Shown: positions 1 through 8,613 of the stretch, piece after piece
Layout: each line of letters opens with the position of its first letter
Position numbering within the stretch: position 1 is the stretch's first letter
From: Candidatus Cloacimonadota bacterium
GTDB taxonomy: Bacteria > Cloacimonadota > Cloacimonadia > Cloacimonadales > Cloacimonadaceae
NCBI GenBank assembly: GCA_012728875.1
Contig: JAAYEF010000029.1
Span: forward strand, 62,001-126,000
Direction of reading: 5' to 3'
DNA: 64,000 nt
Made by a program: the position numbers and the translations under genes
Notes under the pieces: generated by a model
The model's database searches: none
The model's input: the letters and a program-made list of their open reading frames with translations, nothing else
Told to the model about the DNA's origin: nothing

Positions 1-2
1 AT

Positions 3-131
3 TACATCTATGAAAAAGGATTCGACAAAATGGACATGGGCTATGCCAGTGCCGCCGCCATCATTCTTTTCATCGTGATTCTGGCACTCACCCTGCTGCA
101 GCGTCGGCTGGAAAAAAAGGTTAACTACTAA
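3..131 (+). CDS. Sugar ABC transporter permease (MalF/UgpA type), C-terminal end
   Basis: Only the last 42 codons are in the window; the gene starts to the left. The reading frame is open from base 3 and ends at TAA 129-131. The visible residues hold the typical end of MalF/UgpA-type permeases: a YIYEKGF start, the MGYASA stretch, and then one hydrophobic membrane helix ending in a basic cytoplasmic tail (QRRLEKK). The protein would be one of the two inner-membrane subunits of a carbohydrate importer. The next gene starts 12 bases downstream and encodes the partner permease, which supports the call. The substrate cannot be read from this fragment. Confidence 0.85.
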   Translation, partial: YIYEKGFDKMDMGYASAAAIILFIVILALTLLQRRLEKKVNY

Positions 132-143
132 GGGGAGTTGAAG

Positions 144-1139
144 ATGAAAAATCCAATCGCCTCCGCACTTACTTACATTTTCCTGATCATCTTCGGCGCC
201 GTGATGGTGGTTCCCTTCATTTGGATGCTTTCCACGTCGCTGATGACCCAGGGTGAATTCAATAAAAACGATTCCATCTTCATTCCCAAGGAAGAATATC
301 ACGTTTGGCAGGATGGGGATACGGAACGTCGCGTGATCTTGGTTCAAAGCAAGGACGGCAAGGCCGTGATCCACGTTTTGAACAGCGAAGGCCAGATCTC
401 CACAGATTTTGAAGAATATCTGGAAGTGCCGGACGATCAGGTGAAAATGGTGCGCAAAAAGCCCAGCTTCCACTTCGACAACTTTGTGAAGGCCTTCAAA
501 AAAGTCCCCTTTGCCACCTATTTTGCGAATACGCTCTACGTCTCCTTCATCACGCTCATCGGGGTTTTGATCAGTTCGGTTTTGGCAGCCTACGCCTTTG
601 CGCGCCTTGAGTTCAAGGGCAAGGACCTGATCTTCTACCTCTTTTTGAGCATGATGATGGTGCCGGAGCCCATCTATATCATTTCGTCCTACATCATGTT
701 GGACAAATTCAACTGGCTGGATACCTACAACGCGCTCATCATCCCCTGGTGTGTGAATATCTTCACCATCTTCCTCTTCAGGCAACACTTCAAGAGCCTG
801 CCGCAGGAGCTTTTCGACGCCGCTTCGATTGACGGCTGCAGCACCTTTGGCATGCTCACCCGCGTGGTTTTGCCTCTTTCAAAAGGGGTGATGGCCACCG
901 CAGCGGTCTTTTCCGTGATCGGCTCCTGGAACAGTTTCATGTGGCCGCTGGTGATGACCGACCGCCCGGAATTGCGCGTGTTGCAGGTGGGGCTCAGCTA
1001 TTTCAATCAGGAAGCCTCCACTCAAACCACACTGTTGATGGCGGCATCCACATTCAGCATCGTGCCCATTCTCATCATCTTTTTCCTGGCTCAAAAACAG
1101 ATCATTGCCAGCTATGCCAAGGCTGGCTTGAAAGACTAA
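144..1139 (+). CDS. Sugar ABC transporter permease (MalG type) with enlarged periplasmic loop
   Basis: Second permease of a carbohydrate ABC importer, 331 residues. I chose ATG 144 because AGGGGAG at 131-137 lies six bases upstream; an in-frame TTG at 138 abuts that site. TM1 is at about residues 9-31, and a further five helices follow from about residue 124. The EAA loop that contacts the ATPase is at about 222-246 (FDAASIDG ... LPL). Unusually, about 70 mostly polar residues (about 40-112) lie between TM1 and TM2, predicted to be periplasmic. This is why the protein is longer than E. coli MalG (296 residues). It forms an operon with the upstream permease, and the DUF2723 gene begins 13 bases after it. 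Neither ATPase nor binding protein is visible in the window. Confidence 0.9.
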   Translation: MKNPIASALTYIFLIIFGAVMVVPFIWMLSTSLMTQGEFNKNDSIFIPKEEYHVWQDGDTERRVILVQSKDGKAVIHVLNSEGQISTDFEEYLEVPDDQVKMVRKKPSFHFDNFVKAFKKVPFATYFANTLYVSFITLIGVLISSVLAAYAFARLEFKGKDLIFYLFLSMMMVPEPIYIISSYIMLDKFNWLDTYNALIIPWCVNIFTIFLFRQHFKSLPQELFDAASIDGCSTFGMLTRVVLPLSKGVMATAAVFSVIGSWNSFMWPLVMTDRPELRVLQVGLSYFNQEASTQTTLLMAASTFSIVPILIIFFLAQKQIIASYAKAGLKD

Positions 1140-1152
1140 AAGGGAATTTTTT

Positions 1153-3948
1153 ATGAACAAGCGTAAAACAGATGTGCGTCACATCAAAAAACAAATCCAA
1201 AAACAGGAAGTCATCAAGCATAAGGAATATAAGGTTCCGGAAAAGCCCAAGCCGCTGGAAGACTTCCGTTTCCGTCCCCAGCCTTTGGCAAATCCGAAGC
1301 TGAACAACATCGTTGCCTGGGCTGTTTTTGCCGTGGTGATACTGATTTACCTGCTCACCCAGGCGCGCAGCACCTCCTTTTGGGATTCGGGTGAATATGC
1401 CACCTGCGTGAGCATCCTCGGTGTTCCACACCCTCCGGGAAACCCGTTTTATGTGATTTTGGGACGCGCCTTGGTCACCCTCTTTGGCGGACTCTTTTCC
1501 CATGCCCAGATAGCGGCGTTTATGTCCGGACTCTTCAGCGCTTTTGCTGCCATGTTCACCTATCTCATCACAGTTCAGCTGGTCAGCATGCTGCGCGTCC
1601 GGGATTGGGAGGCAATGTTTGCCGGGATCGTGGCATCGCTGCTCACGGCTTTTTCCTTCACCTTCTGGATGAATGCTGTGGAAGCCGAAGTCTATTCCGG
1701 ACTTGTCTTCTTTGTGAACCTGATCATCTGGCTCACGCTGCGCTGGGTGGATAAATCCCGGGATTTTGATAATCAAAACGGTCTCCTGCTCATTGTTTAT
1801 CTGTTTTTCGTGGCTTTCAGTATGCACCAATCAGCGCTGCAAATCGCCCCGGCGGTATTGTTTATCGTGGTTTGGCCCCTGCTCTATCAAGGCTCAAAAG
1901 AAAGCAAATTCTGGGGAAAATTTGTGGGCTACGGTTTGGCGCTGGTGCTCAGCTACTGGATTTTTGGACTCATCGGAAAAGCAGCCAATTTGGACGTTTT
2001 GGATAAACTTGGCTTTGCCCTGTGCATCATTGTTTTGATGGTGATTGAACTGCGCGAAGTCTTTGATCGCAAGCTTTGGTTCCTGAGCGTGGCGCTTGTG
2101 ATCATCGGAGTTTCCGCCCATATCTACATTCCCATCCGTGCTGCGGACACGCCGTTCATCAATCTTGGCAATCCCAGCAATGTGGAAAGTTTTCAGAAAT
2201 ATCTAGCGCGCGATCAATATGGTCAAACTTCGATGTTTGAACGACGCGGCAGCTTTAAACATCAGATGGGACACCACTTCTTCCGCTATTTTGGCTGGCA
2301 ATGGTTCAGAACCGAAGGTCTGCCAAAAACCACCAAGCTGCCCGGCTCCATGATCTCATTTTTGGGCATACTGTTTGTGGCTGTCATCAGTCTCTTTGGC
2401 GCTTGGTTCCACTGGAAGAACAATAAACACAGCTTTGCCTACCTGCTCGCCATCATGTTTTGCGTGACCCTGCTCTGGGTATTTGTGATCAACCTTTCGG
2501 ATCAGGAAGTGCGCGACCGGGACTATTTCTTTGTGATTGCCTATAATATGTGGACCATCTGGATTGGCATCGGCGCTTTGGCTGTTACCAGATTGGTGAA
2601 CAACAAAAGCATCAAGATGGCAATCGTGGCGGTGATGCTCGCACTTCCAGTTTTGAATATGGCGCTGCAGTATCGTGAACACGACCGCTCACGTGAATTC
2701 ATTGCCTTGGACTACGGGCTCAACTTCCTCAATTCCGTGGAGGAAAACGCCATCATTTTCACAAATGGAGACAACGACACCTACCCCCTCTGGTATGCAC
2801 AGGCGATGGCAGACCCCTATGCCAAGGAATATATCCACAAAGCGCGGGACATCTATCCCACCTCTGAATCTGACGCCGCCATCCAGCGTGCCATGGAATA
2901 TAAGAATAAACACCTCAAAGGCATCAGGAAAGACGTCACCGTGGCAAACCTGTCTTTATTGAATACAGCGTGGTATATCCGGCAGTTGCGGGACCGCGAA
3001 GGTGTGTTGATCGACTGGACTGAAGATGAGATCGATTCCTTGGATAAAGGTCCTGATTCCTACCATCCCTATTTGTGGCAGGACAAGGTCGATTTTGTTG
3101 CAGGCGATCCCGCAGGGGAACAGCGCTTTTCCATAAACTATCTGGAAAACGCTCAAAACAGCGAAATGACCGGAGCCTTCTATCCTCTGCGCGGTTCGGA
3201 TTTTGCCGCTTTGAAGATCGTTCAAGACAACTTTGGCAAGCGCCCCATCTATTTTGCCGTCACCTGCGAAACCAATGTTGGCTTTGATGAGCACCTGCGC
3301 AGCGAAGGCATGGTTTACCGCATTGTGAGCAGCAAGGGTGAATTTGACGAACAGCTTGATATCGAACGCCTGCTCACAAACATCGACAAAGTCTATCAAT
3401 ATCGCTCCATCCACGATGACAGGGTTTTCAAGGACGACAACATGCAGCGCCTTGTGATGAACTATGGTTCAGGCTTCAGCCGCGCCGCCATCTGGTTTGC
3501 CAAAAACAGACAATTCGACAAGGCAGAACAATATGCCCAAAAGGCGAAAACGTTCATCGACAGCGATCTGCGCCTCACTGAGTTTTGGGTTTACCAATAT
3601 GCCGGTATGGGACAGCTGAATGAGCTTGACGCCTTCATTGACACTCATATTATGTCTCATCCGGATGCGGTTCGCATCTATAACAGCTACGCATTGAACT
3701 CCCTGGCGAAAGACTACCCCCAATATTTCCCGCGCTACATGAAAAAGATGCTATTAGCCTGGCCGGATGAGATGGATTATGCGGATTTGGCAATTTATTA
3801 TGGCAACAAGTATGAACTCATGCCCCAGGTGGAAGCCATGCTGGACAGCCTTTGGCTGCAAAGAAAGCTTGGCTACAGCCTTCAGGACCTGACCACCCGC
3901 ATTGGGCAGCTATATCACGATGATGACATGATCGAAGATGGATTCTGA
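1153..3948 (+). CDS. DUF2723 (TMEM260-like) polytopic membrane protein, possible O-glycosyltransferase
   Basis: A 931-residue integral membrane protein. The amino-terminal 50 residues are basic and cytoplasmic. The DUF2723 signature follows: FWDSGEYA at residues 76-83 and VPHPPGNP at 91-98. About a dozen hydrophobic helices reach to about residue 500. The last 430 residues are soluble and probably extracytoplasmic, with TPR-like helical repeats near the end. Members resemble GT-C fold glycosyltransferases, and the mammalian homologue TMEM260 is reported to be a protein O-mannosyltransferase. The acidic D78/E81 pair is the expected catalytic feature, so transfer of a sugar from a lipid carrier to secreted proteins is plausible but inferred. 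It follows the sugar permease by 13 bases and ends at a strong terminator. Bacterial members are common in phyla with type IX-like secretion. Confidence 0.85.
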   Translation: MNKRKTDVRHIKKQIQKQEVIKHKEYKVPEKPKPLEDFRFRPQPLANPKLNNIVAWAVFAVVILIYLLTQARSTSFWDSGEYATCVSILGVPHPPGNPFYVILGRALVTLFGGLFSHAQIAAFMSGLFSAFAAMFTYLITVQLVSMLRVRDWEAMFAGIVASLLTAFSFTFWMNAVEAEVYSGLVFFVNLIIWLTLRWVDKSRDFDNQNGLLLIVYLFFVAFSMHQSALQIAPAVLFIVVWPLLYQGSKESKFWGKFVGYGLALVLSYWIFGLIGKAANLDVLDKLGFALCIIVLMVIELREVFDRKLWFLSVALVIIGVSAHIYIPIRAADTPFINLGNPSNVESFQKYLARDQYGQTSMFERRGSFKHQMGHHFFRYFGWQWFRTEGLPKTTKLPGSMISFLGILFVAVISLFGAWFHWKNNKHSFAYLLAIMFCVTLLWVFVINLSDQEVRDRDYFFVIAYNMWTIWIGIGALAVTRLVNNKSIKMAIVAVMLALPVLNMALQYREHDRSREFIALDYGLNFLNSVEENAIIFTNGDNDTYPLWYAQAMADPYAKEYIHKARDIYPTSESDAAIQRAMEYKNKHLKGIRKDVTVANLSLLNTAWYIRQLRDREGVLIDWTEDEIDSLDKGPDSYHPYLWQDKVDFVAGDPAGEQRFSINYLENAQNSEMTGAFYPLRGSDFAALKIVQDNFGKRPIYFAVTCETNVGFDEHLRSEGMVYRIVSSKGEFDEQLDIERLLTNIDKVYQYRSIHDDRVFKDDNMQRLVMNYGSGFSRAAIWFAKNRQFDKAEQYAQKAKTFIDSDLRLTEFWVYQYAGMGQLNELDAFIDTHIMSHPDAVRIYNSYALNSLAKDYPQYFPRYMKKMLLAWPDEMDYADLAIYYGNKYELMPQVEAMLDSLWLQRKLGYSLQDLTTRIGQLYHDDDMIEDGF

Positions 3949-3973
3949 TTTATTGGAATCATGACTTCTCCGC

Positions 3974-4010
3974 AAGCGGGAATGAGCAGGCCTCATTCCC
4001 GCTTTTTTTC
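3974..4010 (+). terminator. Rho-independent terminator after the DUF2723 gene
   Basis: A perfect 13-bp stem (3974-3986 paired with 3992-4004, AAGCGGGAATGAG on the left arm) encloses a 5-base loop and is followed by a run of seven T. It lies 26 bases after the stop of the DUF2723 gene and closes the sugar-transport operon. Confidence 0.93.
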
Positions 4011-4116
4011 GTTCAGAGACAGCTTTGCTGCCAACAAATCATTGACAGAAATGATGCAATGTGCAGCTTAGCAAAAAATATAAACCAATCAAATCAACAT
4101 AAAAAAGGAGCAAACC

Positions 4117-4848
4117 ATGAAGCTGGAAATATGTGTGGATTCAGTGGAATCCGCCGTGATTGCCCAGGAAGCGGGCGCAGACAGAATCGAACTTTGTTCT
4201 TGTTTGGATGTGGGCGGGCTAACCCCCTCTCTGGGTGCCATCACCTCTGCCAAAAGTGTGTTGGAGATTCCCATCCACGTGCTCATTCGTCCTCGGATGG
4301 GAGATTTTTGCTATTCGGATCTTGAATTTCAACAGATGCTCCGGGATCTGCGGCTCGCCAAAGACACCAAAACCGAGGGTGTGGTTTTTGGAATCTTAAC
4401 CCCGGATGGCAAGGTTGACATCTATAGAACCGCTCTGCTGCTTGAAGCTGCCAGACCGCTTCAGGTCACCTTCCACCGTGCTTTTGACTTTTGCGTGGAT
4501 CCTTTTCAGGCCTTGGAAGATCTGATCTCACTGGGTGTGGATAGAATCCTGACGTCCGGACAAAAAAACACGGCGCCCCAAGGCGCTCCTTTGTTGAAGG
4601 AATTGATCGAAAAGGCGGACAACAGGGTCATCATCATGCCCGGAAGCGGCATCAATTCGCAAAACCTGCCCAGCTTGATCAAGGATACCGGTGCCAGGGA
4701 ATTCCATCTCTCCGCATCCCGCTTTTTACCCAGCCCCATGCTGAGCAAAAACCAAACTTTGGACCCCAAAGGTTTTGGAAATGCGGAACTCTCCCTGCGC
4801 CAGGCTGATGGAGATGAGATCAGAAAAATCAGGCAACTGCTGTCATGA
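4117..4848 (+). CDS. cutC: CutC family protein
   Basis: A 243-residue cytoplasmic protein matching the CutC family (TIM barrel, usual length about 245-250). The start motif LEICVDSVESA, the AGADRIELC segment at about 20-28, IHVLIRPR, the FHRAFD segment and the LTSGQ and PGSGI motifs near the end are all characteristic. The family was first linked to copper tolerance in E. coli; that role is now doubted and the reaction is not established. AAAGGAG lies at 4106-4112 ahead of the ATG. The stop overlaps the next start by four bases (ATGA), so the MlrC-like gene is almost certainly translationally coupled. A TTGACA box occurs at 4042 but has no good -10 partner. Confidence 0.92.
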   Translation: MKLEICVDSVESAVIAQEAGADRIELCSCLDVGGLTPSLGAITSAKSVLEIPIHVLIRPRMGDFCYSDLEFQQMLRDLRLAKDTKTEGVVFGILTPDGKVDIYRTALLLEAARPLQVTFHRAFDFCVDPFQALEDLISLGVDRILTSGQKNTAPQGAPLLKELIEKADNRVIIMPGSGINSQNLPSLIKDTGAREFHLSASRFLPSPMLSKNQTLDPKGFGNAELSLRQADGDEIRKIRQLLS

Positions 4849-6266
4849 AACACATCGCCATCGGTGGTTTTTTTCACGAATCCAACAGCTTCAACCCCAT
4901 CATCACCGGCGCTGAAGACTTCCTGATTTTTGAAGGTGATGAGATCCATACACAGGGTGTCAACTACCTTCAAGCCAAAGGGATTGCGGATTTTTTTGGA
5001 GACAAAGAGGATTGCCGGCTCATCCCGCTGGTTTTTGCGCGCGCTGTTCCCAACGGTTTGGTGGAGGAAGCCCTCTATTTGAAACTGAAGGATAGGTTTT
5101 TTGAGCTGCTGGAAGATCAGCCTCGGCCGGATATATTTGTGTTGGCATTGCATGGCTCCATGCGTGTGCAGCATATCGGCTCGGCTGAGACGGATCTCTT
5201 GGAAGCCATCAAAGCGCGTTATCCGGATCTGCCCATCGTTTGCGGACTGGACATGCATGCCACCGTGACCCAGAAAATGCTCCAACTTGCCACTGCCATG
5301 GTTGGCTACAAAACTGCTCCGCATCTGGACGCCTGGGAAACCGGACAACACGCTGCGCGCATGGCTTGGGAAATCCTTTTTGAACAAGCAGATCTGCGCA
5401 TGGCGGCGGTGAAAATCCCCGCTTTGATCGCAGGCGAAAAATCCGAAACCGACCATCCGCCCATGAAGGATTTGATCGCGGAATTGCACAGTTTGGAAGC
5501 AGATGAGAGCATCGCTGCCGCCTCCTATCTTTTGGGTTTTCCCTGGGCTGATGCTCAGGAAAATGGCGTCACCGCCTTGGTGGTGAGCAAAAATGAACAC
5601 AGCCAGGCTCAGGAAGCTGCACAGATGCTTGCAGACAGGTTTATTGAATTCAAATCCAAGTTTGACTTTTCCATGCCTGCCCATCCTTCGGAAGAAGCTC
5701 TGCTCCTGGCTTTACGCGAAAACCTTCGTCCTATTTTTGTGTCCGACTCCGGAGATAATCCCACCGCTGGTTCCACTGGAGACAACACTGGCATCATTTC
5801 CCTGCTTTCTGGACCACTGAAAGAAAAAACCCGGGGAAAGAAGATACTGGTGGCTGGCATCTTCGACCCCAGCGCCGCGTCAAAATGCAAAGCCAATTTG
5901 ACCCGTAAAATATGCTTGAAGGTTGGCGGAAACTACGACACAAAATACAGCCAGCCTGTGGAACTGACCGGCATTCCAATAAAAATGCTGGAAGAATTCG
6001 GTCCCTTCCGCAGTGAGCTGATCCTGTTCCAAACCGCTGAATTCTATCTCATCATCACTTCCAAGCACATCGGCTTCACAGCAGTGGATATGTTCCAGGC
6101 TTTGCAGATCGACTATCTGCAAACGGATGTGATCGTGGTGAAGCTGGGCTATCTGACCGAAGACTTCAAAGCCATTGCCGCAAAGTCCTATCTGGCGCTC
6201 ACCCGCGGCTGCACCGATGAGGTTCTCAGCCGCTTGGACTACACCCACAAATACGAATTGATTTGA
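4845..6266 (+). CDS. MlrC / M81 family metallopeptidase-like protein
   Basis: A 473-residue protein of the MlrC family (DUF1485 plus MlrC C-terminal domain). Family hallmarks visible are the IGGFFHESNSFNP start, ALHGSM at about 101-106, the metal-binding GLDMHAT at about 129-135, and a glycine- and aspartate-rich segment (SDSGDNPTAGSTGDNTG) at about 300-316. MlrC was named for the last step of microcystin breakdown, but homologues are widespread and most probably hydrolyse small peptides or amide substrates using zinc. The substrate here is unknown. It overlaps cutC by four bases, which suggests both proteins act on the same compound or under the same condition. No signal peptide is present. 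Confidence 0.88.
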   Translation: MKHIAIGGFFHESNSFNPIITGAEDFLIFEGDEIHTQGVNYLQAKGIADFFGDKEDCRLIPLVFARAVPNGLVEEALYLKLKDRFFELLEDQPRPDIFVLALHGSMRVQHIGSAETDLLEAIKARYPDLPIVCGLDMHATVTQKMLQLATAMVGYKTAPHLDAWETGQHAARMAWEILFEQADLRMAAVKIPALIAGEKSETDHPPMKDLIAELHSLEADESIAAASYLLGFPWADAQENGVTALVVSKNEHSQAQEAAQMLADRFIEFKSKFDFSMPAHPSEEALLLALRENLRPIFVSDSGDNPTAGSTGDNTGIISLLSGPLKEKTRGKKILVAGIFDPSAASKCKANLTRKICLKVGGNYDTKYSQPVELTGIPIKMLEEFGPFRSELILFQTAEFYLIITSKHIGFTAVDMFQALQIDYLQTDVIVVKLGYLTEDFKAIAAKSYLALTRGCTDEVLSRLDYTHKYELI

Positions 6267-6307
6267 CATAGTTGTAATAATCATCGTGAAAATCGTGAAA
6301 ATAAACC

Positions 6308-6336
6308 TTGACACAAAAATGAAGGGCATGGATATT
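6308..6336 (+). promoter_or_regulatory. Sigma-70-type promoter for the FG-GAP gene
   Basis: TTGACA at 6308-6313, a spacer of exactly 17 bases, then GATATT at 6331-6336 (four of six matches to TATAAT). The start codon is about 130 bases downstream, so a long untranslated leader is implied. This is sequence evidence only. Confidence 0.6.
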
Positions 6337-6466
6337 GTAATCAGTCGTTTCGGCATATTATAGATTATGATTAGCGAGGGATGTCAAAAGCCTTCAAGAA
6401 ACCTGAGAAATAATGAGTTGGGATCACCCCCATATTTGTGACTCAACTTTTCTAAGAGGTGAAGTC

Positions 6467-8056
6467 ATGACACTATCTATCTCAAACCGGGCATTCTTAC
6501 TCTTGGCAGTGAGTTTTTTTGTTTCCACAGCGCTTTGGGGTCAGAACGACATGCCGCTGATGGCGGAATTTGAAGGAGAGCATCATTGCTCAACGTTTGG
6601 TCATACCTTAGTCAGTCTCGACTTCAATCATGACGGTTACGATGATTTGATAGTGTGGTCTTTTGCCTGGGGCTACAATCACAGTCAGGCTATGCCGGCA
6701 CTTGGAAAGGTAGATATATATTTTGGCTGTCCCGACTTTTGTTCAGCAACTCAGCCATCCCTGAGCCGTGAGGGGTATTATTGGGATGATGGAACACGTA
6801 CCCGGGCATATACACCATTAAATTTGGGCGATTTGAACGGCGACGGCTATGATGATCTGGGCATCGTGGAATGGACTCCCAGAAGAAGTTATAAGCTGCT
6901 GATTTTTTACAGCGGGCCAAATGCCGGTCTCCAGGATCCGGATTACATTATTGAGCTTCCAGATGATGGCCGTATCTCGTATTACTGGAGCAGATTGGGA
7001 GATGTCGATGGAGATGGTTTTGACGATATCGGTTTATCTTATCATTGGCCTAATATACTTACTCGTACTTTTAACATAATTTGGGGCGGTTCACTCGAAT
7101 TACAGACAGTGTTTAGCATTGTTTATCCTGTACCTGTAGGCTTTAAAATCTGCGGACTTGGTGACATTAACAACGATGGTTTCCATGACTTTTCAATCAT
7201 TGTAGCGGGTTCTGGTCAACGCTATATCGAAAACATCTACTTTGGCAACAGTCAAAGAGAATTTTCAGACTTCCTTGGACTCTTTGAGTGGCAATCTTGG
7301 CTTATCCCATCGAGTCGCGCCTTGGGAGACCTGAATGGTGACGGCTATCACGACTTCTTTGGCTTTGGAAATTCTGAGGGGATGAAAATCTGGTTTGGCT
7401 CAGACAGCTTCCTGCCCATGCAGCCTCCAGACCTCAATTTGTTACCGGTTTGTATTGGCGATATTGGGTCCAGAAGCTTAAAATTTGGTGATGTGAACGG
7501 AGATGGTTATGACGATGTCGTTGGGGCAAACTACGGTCAGCGGATATTTGCAGTGTGGCTCGGTGGCAGCAAGATGAACTCTGAAGTTGACCTGATCAAA
7601 TATAGAGGTTACAGTCGTTTTGGTTATGGCATGGCGGTGGGAGACTTTAACGGCGATGGCTATGATGATGTGGCTGTCGGCGCACCCGGCAGCGACCCCG
7701 AACATGATTCCTTCAACCCGGGTTATCTGTTTGTTTTCGCGGGGAATGGCGACTTCGTTGGCAACAAGGATGAAACCCTGCCTCCCTTTGGTGAACAACT
7801 GGAGCTAAGTGTTTATCCCAATCCTGTCGATACAAGCGGCAAGCTCACCATTGAGCTCAAAGACCGCAACAGCTCCCCGCCTGCGGGCATCAAGATCTAC
7901 AATATCAGAGGTCAGTTGGTATATGAAGCCCAAAGTGACCAAACAAAACATGAAATCAAGGAACTTTCGAAAAAGGGCTTTTCCGCAGGAGTGTATATCG
8001 TTAAAGCTCAAGTGGGAAAGCAACAGGCAAGCAAGAGATTTACCATTATGAAATAG
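6467..8056 (+). CDS. Secreted FG-GAP/VCBS beta-propeller protein with C-terminal sorting domain
   Basis: A 529-residue secreted protein. I took ATG 6467 as the start, not the upstream ATG at 6413, because it directly precedes a signal peptide (about residues 1-25, ending ALWGQ) and has AGAGGTGA 6-13 bases ahead. At least six calcium-binding DxNxDGxxD loops (such as DLNGDGYDD and DVDGDGFDD) are spaced through residues about 50-430, as in integrin-like FG-GAP propellers. The final 85 residues form a secretion-sorting domain starting LSVYPNPVD and ending KRFTIMK, of the type used by type IX secretion. It is probably exported to the cell surface; the ligand is unknown. Base composition is somewhat more AT-rich than its neighbours. 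A sigma-70-like promoter precedes it. Confidence 0.88.
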   Translation: MTLSISNRAFLLLAVSFFVSTALWGQNDMPLMAEFEGEHHCSTFGHTLVSLDFNHDGYDDLIVWSFAWGYNHSQAMPALGKVDIYFGCPDFCSATQPSLSREGYYWDDGTRTRAYTPLNLGDLNGDGYDDLGIVEWTPRRSYKLLIFYSGPNAGLQDPDYIIELPDDGRISYYWSRLGDVDGDGFDDIGLSYHWPNILTRTFNIIWGGSLELQTVFSIVYPVPVGFKICGLGDINNDGFHDFSIIVAGSGQRYIENIYFGNSQREFSDFLGLFEWQSWLIPSSRALGDLNGDGYHDFFGFGNSEGMKIWFGSDSFLPMQPPDLNLLPVCIGDIGSRSLKFGDVNGDGYDDVVGANYGQRIFAVWLGGSKMNSEVDLIKYRGYSRFGYGMAVGDFNGDGYDDVAVGAPGSDPEHDSFNPGYLFVFAGNGDFVGNKDETLPPFGEQLELSVYPNPVDTSGKLTIELKDRNSSPPAGIKIYNIRGQLVYEAQSDQTKHEIKELSKKGFSAGVYIVKAQVGKQQASKRFTIMK

Positions 8057-8065
8057 GAGGAAAAA

Positions 8066-8155
8066 ATGAAAAAAATGGTATTATCGTTGACTCTGCTGTT
8101 AGTTACGGTGTTCATTATGGCGGGTGAAGCATCCGATTTTTTGAAGAAAAATTAG
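8066..8155 (+). CDS. 29-residue signal-peptide-like mini ORF
   Basis: ATG 8066 follows a textbook ribosome binding site (TAGGAGG at 8054-8060). The peptide starts MKKMVLSLTLLLV, looks like a complete export signal with a small hydrophilic tail (EASDFLKKN), and ends at TAG 8153. It lies ten bases after the FG-GAP gene and is probably co-transcribed. It may be the remnant of a deleted secreted protein, a tiny membrane peptide, or a real short secreted peptide. The sequence cannot distinguish these. No homologue is recognised. Confidence 0.45.
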   Translation: MKKMVLSLTLLLVTVFIMAGEASDFLKKN

Positions 8156-8195
8156 GCTATTTTAAAAATGGGGGAATGCCAAAGGATAGTTTCGC

Positions 8196-8225
8196 TTGAC
8201 AGAAACCGCATCCCCGCAGTATGTG
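8196..8225 (+). promoter_or_regulatory. Promoter of the zinc-regulator/ATPase operon
   Basis: TTGACA at 8196-8201 and a weak TATGTG at 8220-8225 with an 18-base spacer. The -10 element is embedded in the inverted repeat at 8221-8240, so bound repressor would block RNA polymerase. Confidence 0.6.
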
Positions 8226-8240
8226 AACATATATTCATAT
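8221..8240 (+). promoter_or_regulatory. ArsR/SmtB-type operator
   Basis: Imperfect inverted repeat with the core TGAACATATATTCA at 8224-8237. It fits the TGAACA-N2-TATTCA pattern known for SmtB, CzrA and ZiaR zinc-sensor operators, and it lies directly ahead of the gene for such a sensor. Confidence 0.78.
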
Positions 8241-8253
8241 AGATGAGGTTCAC

Positions 8254-8613
8254 ATGCACGCAACTTATTTATATAAAGGGCTTTCGCAAGACGAAGCCGA
8301 AACTTTGCAAGCCGCTTTGCCGGATGAGCGCACAATTGGCATCTTGAGCGATTTCTTCGGCGTTTTTGCCGACAGCACCCGCCTGCGTATACTTTGGTTC
8401 CTTTCCCATAAGGAACTTCGCGTGGCGGATCTTGCCGCCTTGGTCGGGATGCAGCAATCCGCGGTTTCACACCAATTAAAAACCCTCAGGCTGCAGCGTT
8501 TGGTAAAATTCCGCCGCGAAGGCACCACGATCCACTATTCCCTGGACGACGACCATGTACGCCATATTTTTGATGTGGCTTTGGCACACATCCGCGAGGG
8601 ACAACTGCCATGA
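8254..8613 (+). CDS. ArsR/SmtB-family zinc-responsive repressor
   Basis: A 119-residue winged-helix repressor that should release DNA when it binds zinc (or cadmium/cobalt). The recognition helix region AVSHQLKTLR is at residues 70-79. The alpha-5 metal site of SmtB is preserved: D99, H101, H112 and E115 fall with exactly the SmtB spacing (D104, H106, H117, E120). The alpha-3 site cysteine of SmtB/CadC is absent (ELRVADL where those proteins have ELCV), so this is an alpha-5-only sensor, pointing to zinc rather than lead or cadmium. The gene overlaps the ATPase gene by four bases and has its operator and promoter just upstream, giving an autoregulated efflux operon. Confidence 0.92.
   Translation: MHATYLYKGLSQDEAETLQAALPDERTIGILSDFFGVFADSTRLRILWFLSHKELRVADLAALVGMQQSAVSHQLKTLRLQRLVKFRREGTTIHYSLDDDHVRHIFDVALAHIREGQLP

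Noticed and set aside
4042-4070. Promoter for cutC starting at TTGACA 4042
   Set aside because: No acceptable -10 element within 16-18 bases (AGCTTA); left unassigned.
4506-5684. A 392-codon minus-strand open frame
   Set aside because: Antisense to cutC and mlrC, which have clear family motifs; no start signal of its own.
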